Source: Caproicibacter sp046707225 (GTDB lineage: Bacteria > Bacillota > Clostridia > Oscillospirales > Acutalibacteraceae). Taken from it: 64,000 nt of DNA. The stretch spans positions 1 to 64,000 of the forward strand of contig NZ_JBJKOP010000047.1 in NCBI RefSeq assembly GCF_046707225.1, written 5' to 3'. The translations under genes were made by a program, and so were the position numbers. The notes under the pieces were generated by a model. That model worked only from the letters and a program-made list of their open reading frames with translations. It searched no databases and was not told the DNA's origin. Of the stretch, positions 1-7,196 are shown one piece after another; the first letter of the stretch is position 1, and the number at the start of each line of letters is the position of its first letter.

Positions 1-78
1 GAGCGAATCTATACCGCCAATCCGGGCGGCCTCGCTCCCGCTATGTACCCTCAGGCCGCCAGAGGTCTGGCTGCTTAA
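1..78 (+). CDS. 3' end of an unidentified gene
   Basis: The first frame is open from the window edge to a TAA at 76-78 and encodes 25 residues ending in PQAARGLAA. Its base composition is richer in G and C than the DNA that follows, as expected for coding sequence here. I do not recognise the family from so short a tail. It lies on the same strand as the uronate operon but is separated from it by about 300 bases without an intact gene. It could also be a chance open frame. Confidence 0.3.
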   Translation, partial: ERIYTANPGGLAPAMYPQAARGLAA

Positions 79-208
79 CCAACAGTTTTTGGGTGTTTAG
101 GTTCTGCACCATTCTTGACTTTTCCAGAAATAGAAATCTCCTTAATCGACAAATGCGTTTTATTTTATGTAAATAATACTAAAATTAGGGCAATATGTTT
201 AAAAACGA

Positions 209-237
209 TTGACAAATCCAAATTGATGAGGTAGGAT
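209..237 (+). promoter_or_regulatory. Sigma-A type promoter upstream of the uronate operon
   Basis: TTGACA (209-214) and TAGGAT (232-237) are separated by exactly 17 bases. The -35 is a perfect consensus and the -10 has two mismatches. The -10 lies inside the first copy of a tandem repeat, so a protein binding that repeat would cover the promoter. The first intact gene begins about 600 bases downstream, beyond a hairpin/T-run and the transporter relic. Confidence 0.55.
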
Positions 238-265
238 GAATTTGCGTTCGAGGTAGGATAAATTT
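228..265 (+). repeat. 16-bp direct repeat, 22-bp period, over the -10 region
   Basis: GAGGTAGGATGAATTT (228-243) recurs as GAGGTAGGATAAATTT (250-265) with one mismatch and a centre-to-centre distance of 22 bases, close to two helical turns. Its position over and just after the -10 hexamer is that of a repressor operator. Which regulator family would bind is unknown; no regulator gene is visible in the window. Confidence 0.55.
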
Positions 266-289
266 TAGCTAACAAAATGAAGAATAAAA

Positions 290-313
290 CCTGAATAAAT
301 CAGGCTTTTTTTT
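290..313 (+). terminator. Short hairpin with T run in the leader
   Basis: CCTGA (290-294) pairs with TCAGG (300-304) around a 5-base loop. It is followed by C and eight T residues (306-313). The stem is short, so termination would be weak. It lies about 50 bases after the predicted transcription start, so it could end a short leader transcript or attenuate read-through into the operon. Confidence 0.4.
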
Positions 314-396
314 CAGGCTTTTTATTTACCGGTTTCGTATAACGGTTAACAAGTAAAATCACTATTATTTTATTGTTATATTGGTACATCATTACA

Positions 397-768
397 AGTT
401 CCTTGCCCATCGCTTGCAGGATGTTTGCTCAAACCAATATTGTTGCCAACATGCTTTTCGGTTCCATTTCAGGTTCCGGTGTTTGCCGCCGTAGCGGCTA
501 TGGGCGGCATTTTAGGACCGCTCGAAGAAAAAGAAGGTTATTCCAAGTAGTTTTTGCGGATGTAAATATCGCTTCCAGCCCGACCGGCATGGATGATTCC
601 CCCCAACAACCGGATGATGTTTATTCAGCTGTCGTCGCCGGTTCCGTGTCAATTGCCGCCGTGTTCATGGCAGGCTATATTCCCGGTATTTTATGGGGCA
701 TTGGCTGCATGATCCTGTTTGCCTTTATGGCAAAGAAACGCGCCTATGCTAGTTATGAACGTCATTAG
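397..768 (+). pseudogene. Relic of a TRAP transporter large permease (DctM-like)
   Basis: Conserved DctM/YiaN-type segments appear in order but in different frames. An NIVANMLFGSISGSG segment reads in the frame of position 421. An AAVAAMGGILGPLEEKEGY segment reads in the frame of 482, consistent with one extra T in a T run near 482-484. NIASSPTGM returns to the first frame near 556. A PPNN-type segment is again shifted near 592-620. VAGSVSIAAVFMAGYIPGIL closes in the first frame. An in-frame TAG follows near 548 in the second frame. Both ends of the roughly 430-residue family are missing. Several independent frameshifts plus truncation make this a decayed gene. TRAP transporters of this type import sugar acids, which fits the downstream operon. 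Confidence 0.8.
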
Positions 769-840
769 GCAGAATTCCGCGTTGTCATTCCGATTGACGT
801 CGGTTACCTTGCAAAATAAAGCTTGAAAGGAAGCTGAAAA

Positions 841-1209
841 ATGGATAAAATTGATGGGAAGGGTTTTGGCTTCGAAGTTGATCACATCGGCATTAACCAG
901 GACAACGAAGAGGAGGCAAAGAAAATCGCACAGTTGCTCTGCGATCTTTTCGGATTTGAGAGTCGGAATACCCCGGGTTCCATTTTTGTTAACGAGCAAT
1001 TTGAAATCATGAAAACGAAATTTCTGGGTCGATATGGGCATATTGCAATCCGTACAACCGATATTAACCGTGCGAAGGAGTATCTGGAATCCAAGGGAAT
1101 CGCATTCAATGAAGAGTCTGCAAATTGCGATGAAAAAGGCAATCTGGGCGCTATTTACTTTCGGGATGAAATCGCGGGGTTTGCCTTTCATCTGTTGCAG
1201 AAAAAATAA
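841..1209 (+). CDS. VOC-fold protein of the uronate operon
   Basis: A 122-residue single-domain protein of the vicinal oxygen chelate (glyoxalase/bleomycin-resistance) fold. Recognisable features are the opening DHIGIN strand (about residues 16-21), the central GHIAIRT strand (about 62-68) and the closing GFAFHLLQKK. From general knowledge, some clostridial KDPG aldolases carry a C-terminal VOC domain with this kind of sequence. Here the domain is separate and the operon's aldolase is single-domain. It is the first intact gene of the operon, preceded by a GGAAG-like ribosome site. The substrate is unknown; a role on a keto-deoxy sugar acid is inferred from context. Confidence is high for the fold and low for the reaction. 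Confidence 0.8.
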   Translation: MDKIDGKGFGFEVDHIGINQDNEEEAKKIAQLLCDLFGFESRNTPGSIFVNEQFEIMKTKFLGRYGHIAIRTTDINRAKEYLESKGIAFNEESANCDEKGNLGAIYFRDEIAGFAFHLLQKK

Positions 1210-1245
1210 ACAGGTTCGAAATTTCGAATCGGAAAAGGAGTTACT

Positions 1246-2088
1246 ATGGATATTCGGTATTCTGCCAATCAGCGTGATTTTAAACGCTATACCACCGAGG
1301 AGATCCGTCGGGAATTCCTGATAGAAAACCTCTATTGTGCGGATGAAGTGGTTGCTGTTTACTCCCATGTGGACAGAATGGTCACATTGGGCTGCATGCC
1401 TGTAAACGAAACGGTTTCTATTGACAAAGGCATTGATTGCTGGAAAGATTTTGGAACGCATTATTTTCTTGAACGCCGTGAAATCGGGATCTTCAATATC
1501 GGTGGCCCTGGTGAAATCACTGCGGATGAAGCCAGCTACCCTATGGAATTTGAGGATTGCCTCTATGTGACCATGGGAACCAAAAAAGTAACCTTTAAAA
1601 GCAAAGACCCTCAGAAACCTGCAAAATTCTATATGGTATCCGCACCGGCTCATAAGTCCTGTAAAACTACTTTTATCTCTATTGCGGATGCAAATAAGCG
1701 TCCGGTCGGTTCTTCTGAAACCAGCAATAAGCGGGTCATCAACCAGTTTATTCATCCTGATGTCCTTGAGACCTGTCAACTTTCCATGGGGCTTACTTGC
1801 TTGGACTCGGGGAGTGTTTGGAATACCATGCCAGCGCATACCCACGAACGCCGCATGGAGGTTTACACTTACTTCAATATTCCGAAAGGTAACGTCGTAT
1901 TTCATATGATGGGTGAAGGCAAAGAAACAAGGCACATCGTAATGCAGAATGAACAGGCTGTTATCAGCCCTTCCTGGAGCATCCACGCAGGCTGCGGAAC
2001 GACTAATTATCATTTTATCTGGGCCATGGGCGGAGAAAACAAGGCTTTTGACGACATGGATGAAATCCCGATTCAGGAAATGCGCTGA
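1246..2088 (+). CDS. kduI: 5-dehydro-4-deoxy-D-glucuronate isomerase
   Basis: KduI interconverts 5-keto-4-deoxyuronate and 2,5-diketo-3-deoxygluconate in the cytoplasmic breakdown of unsaturated uronates from pectin and related polymers. The 280-residue length is normal. The cupin metal site is complete: His198 and His200 in an HTHERRMEVY motif, Glu205, and His247 in WSIHAGC, matching the zinc ligands of the Escherichia coli enzyme. An AAAGGAG ribosome site sits 7 bases before the ATG. The gene lies between the VOC gene and kduD, which uses its product. Confidence 0.96.
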   Translation: MDIRYSANQRDFKRYTTEEIRREFLIENLYCADEVVAVYSHVDRMVTLGCMPVNETVSIDKGIDCWKDFGTHYFLERREIGIFNIGGPGEITADEASYPMEFEDCLYVTMGTKKVTFKSKDPQKPAKFYMVSAPAHKSCKTTFISIADANKRPVGSSETSNKRVINQFIHPDVLETCQLSMGLTCLDSGSVWNTMPAHTHERRMEVYTYFNIPKGNVVFHMMGEGKETRHIVMQNEQAVISPSWSIHAGCGTTNYHFIWAMGGENKAFDDMDEIPIQEMR

Positions 2089-2124
2089 GGCTGCAATTCG
2101 GTTGAAAAGAAAGAAGGTATTACC

Positions 2125-2925
2125 ATGGTTGATAACAACAGTTTTCGTTTGGATGGAAAAGTTGCCCTTATCACCGGTGCCTCTTATGGAATTGGCTTCG
2201 CCATTGCCTGCGCATATGCCAACATGGGAGCTACAATTGTTTTTAACGATATTAAGCAGGAACTGGTAGAGAAAGGCCTTGATTCCTATCAAAAGCTGGG
2301 AATTAAGGCTCACGGTTATGTGTGCGATGTTACAAATGAAGCTCAGGTTCAAGAACTGATCAAGAGAATCACGGATGAGATTGGCGTGATCGACATCTTA
2401 GTGAATAACGCCGGGATTATTAAACGAATCCCGATGCTTGACATGACTGCCGATGAGTTCCGACAGGTTGTGGATGTTGATCTGAACGCACCTTTCATTG
2501 TTTCCAAAGCGGTAATCCCAGGAATGATCAAAAAAGGTCATGGAAAGATTATTAATATATGCTCCATGATGAGTGAATTGGGCCGTGAGACGGTTTCCGC
2601 ATATGCGGCTGCCAAAGGCGGCCTGAAAATGCTGACAAGAAACATCTGCTCGGAATACGGCGAACACAATATCCAGTGCAACGGCATTGGACCCGGTTAT
2701 ATTGCAACGCCGCAGACCGCTCCCCTGCGTGAGCGCCAGCCCGATGGCTCTCGCCATCCTTTCGATCAGTTTATCGTTGCCAAAACTCCAGCTGCAAGAT
2801 GGGGCACAACCGATGACCTGATGGGACCGGCTGTATTTCTTGCCAGCGAAGCTTCCAATTTTGTCAACGGCCATGTGCTTTACGTTGACGGTGGTATTCT
2901 GGCTTATATTGGAAAACAGCCATAA
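2125..2925 (+). CDS. kduD: 2-dehydro-3-deoxy-D-gluconate 5-dehydrogenase
   Basis: A classical short-chain dehydrogenase of 266 residues that reduces 2,5-diketo-3-deoxygluconate to 2-keto-3-deoxygluconate with NAD(P)H. Visible motifs are the TGASYGIG nucleotide loop (17-24), NNAG (94-97), catalytic Ser147, Tyr160 and Lys164 (YAAAK), and the PG motif after the active site. Its place directly after kduI and before kdgK selects KduD among the many SDR enzymes. The gluconate 5-dehydrogenase family is the closest alternative. Confidence 0.93.
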   Translation: MVDNNSFRLDGKVALITGASYGIGFAIACAYANMGATIVFNDIKQELVEKGLDSYQKLGIKAHGYVCDVTNEAQVQELIKRITDEIGVIDILVNNAGIIKRIPMLDMTADEFRQVVDVDLNAPFIVSKAVIPGMIKKGHGKIINICSMMSELGRETVSAYAAAKGGLKMLTRNICSEYGEHNIQCNGIGPGYIATPQTAPLRERQPDGSRHPFDQFIVAKTPAARWGTTDDLMGPAVFLASEASNFVNGHVLYVDGGILAYIGKQP

Positions 2926-2951
2926 TATGATATGTTAAGGAGAATTCTTCC

Positions 2952-3908
2952 ATGAAGAATAAAATCATGCTGGTCGGGGAACCGATGGGTCTGTTCATCG
3001 CTGAAGAAGAGGCCCTCCTTGAAGATGTTCGCCACTACTCCACCTCCGTGGCCGGCGCCGAATTTAATGTAGCCGTCGGATTGGCCCGCCTGGGTCATCC
3101 GGTTGGCTACCTGACCAAACTTGGCAGCGATCCGTTTGGTCGCCAGATCGTCAAAGTAATGAATCGTAATTCCATTAACACTTCCATGGTGATGAAAAGC
3201 GAGGACCATGCAACCGGATTTATGCTGAAAAGCAAAACAAGCCACGGTGATCCGGATATTTATTACTATCGGAAAAATTCCGCTGCTTCCACGATTTGTC
3301 CAGAGGATCTGAATGGGCTTGACCTTTCAGAATATTGTGCATTGCATATGACCGGCATCCTTCCCGCGCTTTCATCTTCCGCACGGGAAAGTGCCTTTGA
3401 ATTAATCCGGAAGGCGAAGAATGAGGGCCTTAAGGTCTTCTTTGACCCAAATTTAAGGCCTCAGCTCTGGCCAAGCCGTGAGGTTATGATTCAAACGATT
3501 AATGAACTTGCGTCGATGGCAGATTATGTATTGCCGGGTGAAAACGAGGGCGAAATCCTTTGCGGAACCAGAGACCCGAAGAAAATCGCAGAATTTTACT
3601 TATCGCGTGGTGCAAGGGCCGTGATTGTAAAGATCGGTCCCAAGGGCGCTTATGCTGCAACTGAAAAGAACAGTTTCTACTCCCCTACTTATCCTGCTGA
3701 AAAAATCGTAGATACGGTTGGTGCCGGAGACGGATTTGCGGCGGGTGTTATCAGTGCGTTGACAGAGGGACTGTCTCTCGATGAAGCTGTGCGGCGCGCG
3801 AACGCGATTGGGACCATTCAGATTATGAATATTAGCGATAATGAAGGCCTTCCCACTCGCGACGAGTTGAATCGGTTCATGACGAATTATCAGCAGCAAG
3901 CTGAGTAA
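2952..3908 (+). CDS. kdgK: 2-keto-3-deoxygluconate kinase
   Basis: A PfkB/ribokinase-family sugar kinase of 318 residues. It phosphorylates KDG at O6 with ATP to give KDPG. The N-terminal GE motif with the GGAEFNVA-like strand (about 35-41) and the C-terminal DTVGAGDGFAAG signature, with the catalytic Asp near residue 260, are both present. An AAGGAG site precedes the ATG. It lies 26 bases after kduD and 13 bases before eda, so the gene order follows the pathway order. Confidence 0.93.
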   Translation: MKNKIMLVGEPMGLFIAEEEALLEDVRHYSTSVAGAEFNVAVGLARLGHPVGYLTKLGSDPFGRQIVKVMNRNSINTSMVMKSEDHATGFMLKSKTSHGDPDIYYYRKNSAASTICPEDLNGLDLSEYCALHMTGILPALSSSARESAFELIRKAKNEGLKVFFDPNLRPQLWPSREVMIQTINELASMADYVLPGENEGEILCGTRDPKKIAEFYLSRGARAVIVKIGPKGAYAATEKNSFYSPTYPAEKIVDTVGAGDGFAAGVISALTEGLSLDEAVRRANAIGTIQIMNISDNEGLPTRDELNRFMTNYQQQAE

Positions 3909-3921
3909 GGAGAAATTCTGG

Positions 3922-4557
3922 ATGATTGATATGACTCAGATGTTATATAAAATCGGAATTATTCCGGTTATCAAGATGGATTGTATTGAGCATGCTGTTC
4001 CGTTAGCGAAAGCCCTGAAGAACGGCGGTCTGCCTGCCGCGGAGGTCACGTTTCGAAGTGATTCGGCCGCGGATTCTATCCGTGCAATCACAGAGGAAGT
4101 CCCGGAGCTTTTTGTATGCGCCGGAACAGTTTTGACGGTACAAAATGCAGAACTAGCGGTTGAAGCCGGCGCCAAGGCAATTATAAGCCCCGGTACCAAT
4201 CTCAGCGTTGTTCGCTGGTGTATTGAAAACAAAATTCCTGTTTTTCCAGGCTGTGCCACACCTACGGAAGTGGAAGCATGTATGCGTGAAGGGCTTTCGG
4301 TGGTTAAATTGTTTCCGGCGGAAGTTGTCGGCGGCATTGCTATGTTGAAGGCCCTTTCAGGGCCTTATTCCGGAATGAAATTCATGCCGACAGGTGGAGT
4401 AAAGCCGGGGAATGTAAAAGAATATTTATCGCAGAAAAACGTACTTGCATGCGGCGGAACATGGATGGTACCGGAAAATCTGCTTACTGACGGAAAATTC
4501 GATGAGATCGAAGCTCTAACAAAAGAGGCTGCCAAACTTCGCGATGAAATTCGCTGA
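3922..4557 (+). CDS. eda: KDPG aldolase (2-dehydro-3-deoxyphosphogluconate aldolase)
   Basis: A class I aldolase that splits KDPG into pyruvate and glyceraldehyde 3-phosphate, the last step of the operon's pathway. The 211-residue TIM barrel has the Schiff-base Lys129 in VVKLFPAE, catalytic Glu41 and phosphate-binding Arg45 in AEVTFRSD, and the CAGTVLT strand. The length is that of the single-domain enzyme, so the VOC domain seen at the C-terminus of some relatives is not fused here. An AAGGAG site lies before the ATG. A strong hairpin follows about 20 bases after the stop. Confidence 0.95.
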   Translation: MIDMTQMLYKIGIIPVIKMDCIEHAVPLAKALKNGGLPAAEVTFRSDSAADSIRAITEEVPELFVCAGTVLTVQNAELAVEAGAKAIISPGTNLSVVRWCIENKIPVFPGCATPTEVEACMREGLSVVKLFPAEVVGGIAMLKALSGPYSGMKFMPTGGVKPGNVKEYLSQKNVLACGGTWMVPENLLTDGKFDEIEALTKEAAKLRDEIR

Positions 4558-4578
4558 AATAAGGCATTGAGTAAAAAG

Positions 4579-4621
4579 CGAGGCACATAATCGGAGAAAT
4601 ACCGGTTATGTGCCTCGTTTT
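4579..4621. terminator. Bidirectional terminator between eda and guaA
   Basis: A 16-bp stem (4579-4594 with 4602-4617, one G-T position) around a 7-base loop. On the + strand it is followed by a short T run (4618-4621). On the - strand it is followed by TTTTT. It therefore ends both the uronate operon and the convergent run that ends with guaA. Confidence 0.85.
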
Positions 4622-4688
4622 AATTTGCTTATTCAGCAATGAAACAACTGACGAATTTTACACTAGTTTACCTGTGAGAGTGATCCGA

Positions 4689-6227
4689 TTATTCCCACTC
4701 AATCGTTGCCGGTGGCTTTGAAGTAATATCATAAACAATTCTGTTCACGTTTTTAACTTCATTAATGATGCGGCTGGAGGCCTGTTCAAGCACATCATAG
4801 GGAATTCTGGCCCAGTCCGCAGTCATGAAGTCTGAAGTGGTAACGCCTCTGAGAGCGATCGTATTGTCATAGGTGCGTCCGTCCCCCATGACGCCGACAC
4901 TTTTGATTCCGGTTAATACCGCAAAGTACTGATTGATTTTCCGGTCAAGCCCTGCCTTTGCAATTTCATCGCGAAAAACGGCATCCGCATCTGTCAGTAT
5001 AGAAAGTTTGTCCGCGGTCACCTCACCCATGATCCGGATGGCAAGTCCGGGGCCGGGGAACGGCTGACGCCACACGAGTGAATCAGGCAGTCCCAGTTCG
5101 GTGCCGACTCTTCTTACCTCATCTTTAAAAAGATAACGCAGCGGCTCCACAAGGCCCGTAAAGCCAATATCTTTCGGCAGTCCGCCGACATTGTGGTGAC
5201 TTTTGATGACCGCCGCGTTCCCGGTTCCGCTTTCGACAACGTCAGGATAGATTGTTCCCTGGCAAAGAAATTCGACCTGTCCGATCTTTTTGGCCTCTTC
5301 TTCAAACACCCGAATGAATTCTTCCCCAATGATTTTACGTTTTTGCTCCGGCTCCGTAACACCGGAAAGACGAGCTAAAAAGCGGGCCTGTGCGTCGACA
5401 CGAACCAGATTCATATCAAACTGGCTGCGGAATACTCGCTCAACTTCTTCTGCTTCCCCCTTGCGCAAAAGGCCATGGTCGACGAAAATACAGGTAAGCT
5501 GTTTGCCAACCGCACGATGCACCAGTGCGGCAGCCACGGAGGAATCTACGCCGCCGGAAAGTGCGCAAATAACCCTTTTCTCCCCGATCGTTTTCTTCAT
5601 CTGTTCCACCGAAGTCTGGATAAAAGAATCCATTTTCCAATCGCCGGTGCATCCGCAGATTTCATACAGAAAATTATGAAGAATCTCCTGACCGTGAAGC
5701 GTATGTTCTACTTCAGGATGAAATTGTGTGGCGTAAAGCTTTTTCTCCGTATTCTGCATAGAGACAACCGGGCAGGTAGAGCTGACCGCCGTAATCTGGA
5801 AGCCGACCGGTGGAGTTTTAATATATACGGTGTGGCTCATCCAGCAAACCGAGTTCCGGTCGATTCCCTGAAAAATAGGAGATTCCGCAGTGATTTGAAA
5901 TTCTGTTTTGCCGTATTCCCGAATAGCAGCGCTGTCAACTTCCCCTCCGAGTGAAAACGCCATCAGTTGAGCGCCGTAGCAAATGCCTAGAATCGGAATC
6001 CCAAGGTCAAAAATCTTCTTATCACATTTGGGAGCTTGATCATCATAAACAGTATCCGGTCCACCGGAAAATATAATTCCATGATAGCCGGAAGAAGCGA
6101 TTTCATCCGCGGAAGTTTGATAGGACTTAATTTCACAGTATACATTCAGATCGCGCACCCTGCGTGCAATCAACTGACTGTACTGCCCCCCGAAATCCAG
6201 AATTAAGACTGCCTCGTTTTGTTTCAT
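4689..6227 (-). CDS. guaA: GMP synthase (glutamine-hydrolysing)
   Basis: Converts XMP to GMP with ATP and glutamine. The 512 residues hold a class I glutamine amidotransferase with Cys83 in GICYGAQ and the HPEVEH histidine/glutamate pair, then an ATP pyrophosphatase domain with the SGGVDSS loop. The dimerisation domain ends in the usual KPPATIEWE. An AAGGAG site lies 9 bases before the ATG. It is the last gene of a long run of glutamine and nucleotide genes and is followed by a bidirectional terminator. The 130 bases upstream may hold a promoter, but I found no convincing one. Confidence 0.97.
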   Translation of the reverse strand: MKQNEAVLILDFGGQYSQLIARRVRDLNVYCEIKSYQTSADEIASSGYHGIIFSGGPDTVYDDQAPKCDKKIFDLGIPILGICYGAQLMAFSLGGEVDSAAIREYGKTEFQITAESPIFQGIDRNSVCWMSHTVYIKTPPVGFQITAVSSTCPVVSMQNTEKKLYATQFHPEVEHTLHGQEILHNFLYEICGCTGDWKMDSFIQTSVEQMKKTIGEKRVICALSGGVDSSVAAALVHRAVGKQLTCIFVDHGLLRKGEAEEVERVFRSQFDMNLVRVDAQARFLARLSGVTEPEQKRKIIGEEFIRVFEEEAKKIGQVEFLCQGTIYPDVVESGTGNAAVIKSHHNVGGLPKDIGFTGLVEPLRYLFKDEVRRVGTELGLPDSLVWRQPFPGPGLAIRIMGEVTADKLSILTDADAVFRDEIAKAGLDRKINQYFAVLTGIKSVGVMGDGRTYDNTIALRGVTTSDFMTADWARIPYDVLEQASSRIINEVKNVNRIVYDITSKPPATIEWE

Positions 6228-6357
6228 ACTGTTTTTCTCCTTATATAACGGTGACTGATTTGAACAATTACACGGTCTATCAGTATTGCAGATTTTCGAA
6301 AAGCAATATCATAAGCTAACAACTGCAGCGGAAAGAACGCAAGACGGTGGCAAGGTT

Positions 6358-7074
6358 TCAGGAAATAGGATAGGTTTCTTTACGAATTGCATTACCGTCC
6401 AGATCATAGAATTTAATTTCTCCCTTTGCAACAACGGCAATCTCATTTTCATTCAAATAATAAACATCTCGCGTTCTGGATAAAACAGCCGGAATATCGG
6501 AAGTGACAAAGTTCTCATTTTTGCCGATTCCCACAATCATTGGACTGTTTTTGCAAACCGCAATGATATGATCGGGTAAGTTTCTGCAAAGAATAGCAAG
6601 CGCGTAAGAGCCCTCAATTTTCTGTATCGTTTTAGAGACTGCTTCCAAAACACTCTCTTCATAATAAAATTCAAGTAGCTGGGCTACTACTTCCGTATCC
6701 GTATCGGAAATAAAATGGAATCCCATATAGATCAAAGAATCCTTCAGGGTTCGGTAATTTTCTATAATACCATTATGAACAACGGCAAACATCTCGGAAC
6801 CACTGAACTGAGGATGAGCGTTGACATCCAGCGGTTCGCCATGTGTCGCACAACGAGTGTGGCCGATTCCAACAGTCCCCTTGAGATCACCGAATTTATG
6901 AATCTTATCCTTCAGATCCCTCAGCTTGCCCTTTGTTTTTACTACTTTGAGAGAAGCGCCGTCAACCACGGCCATGCCGGAGGAATCGTAACCCCGATCC
7001 TCCAATTTTTCCAGCCCCTGGAGAAGAATTGGGGCGGCCTGTTCTCTGCCGGTATATCCGAAGATACCGCACAT
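6358..7074 (-). CDS. Glutaminase-domain-only GlmS fragment
   Basis: The 238 residues match only the N-terminal class II glutamine amidotransferase domain of glucosamine-6-phosphate synthase, which is normally about 600 residues. The active site is complete: Cys2 nucleophile, RGYDS (27-31), Arg74 and His78 in GHTRCATHG, Asn101-Gly102 and Asp126. The frame is open and preceded by an AGAGGGGA ribosome site. It stops just where the linker to the sugar-isomerase (SIS) domains should begin. None of the remaining 130 bases before guaA resembles SIS sequence. It therefore cannot make glucosamine 6-phosphate. It could be a deletion relic or a retained free glutaminase. Confidence 0.85.
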   Translation of the reverse strand: MCGIFGYTGREQAAPILLQGLEKLEDRGYDSSGMAVVDGASLKVVKTKGKLRDLKDKIHKFGDLKGTVGIGHTRCATHGEPLDVNAHPQFSGSEMFAVVHNGIIENYRTLKDSLIYMGFHFISDTDTEVVAQLLEFYYEESVLEAVSKTIQKIEGSYALAILCRNLPDHIIAVCKNSPMIVGIGKNENFVTSDIPAVLSRTRDVYYLNENEIAVVAKGEIKFYDLDGNAIRKETYPIS

Positions 7075-7115
7075 TGGGTTTCCCCTCTTTCAGACGCTGA
7101 AATCAGGTAAATCCA

Positions 7116-7165
7116 AAACGCCGGCAGGCGCGCTGCTTTACAGCAGGAAGCCGAACCGGCCGTTT
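7116..7165 (-). terminator. Bulged hairpin between purA and the glmS fragment
   Basis: On the - strand AAACGGCCGG pairs with CCGGCGTTT with one bulged G. A second small hairpin (CTGCTG, TAAA, GCAG) sits inside it. It is followed by TTTTGGATTT, a weak T run. It lies just after the purA stop and could be a partial terminator or an mRNA-end structure. Confidence 0.45.
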
Positions 7166-7196
7166 CAGATTTCTGTTTAAGCTGTACTTTGAAACT

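Larger units (their letters stand above)
79..396. other. AT-rich region without an intact gene
   Basis: No open frame of convincing quality lies here. The stretch is clearly more AT-rich than the flanking genes. It holds a sigma-A type promoter (209-237), a 16-bp tandem repeat (228-265) and a short hairpin with a T run (290-313). It ends where the TRAP transporter relic becomes recognisable. The composition and the decayed neighbour suggest a region that has undergone deletion or rearrangement. Confidence 0.6.

Noticed and set aside
1..78. Transposase end or insertion-sequence border at the left edge
   Set aside because: No terminal inverted repeat or known transposase motif could be identified in the few bases available.
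691..2352. A 553-codon open frame on the - strand opposite the VOC, kduI and kduD genes
   Set aside because: The + strand genes here have complete catalytic motifs and ribosome sites. The antisense frame has no recognisable domain and is a by-product of codon bias.
6228..6357. Purine riboswitch or remaining SIS domain of GlmS before guaA
   Set aside because: The gap is too short for a full aptamer plus platform with the conserved loops, and translation in all three - strand frames shows no SIS-like sequence.
7075..7196. glmS ribozyme before the glmS fragment
   Set aside because: A hairpin and a CGCGCC-like stretch are present, but I could not match the conserved ribozyme core or its pseudoknots by eye.
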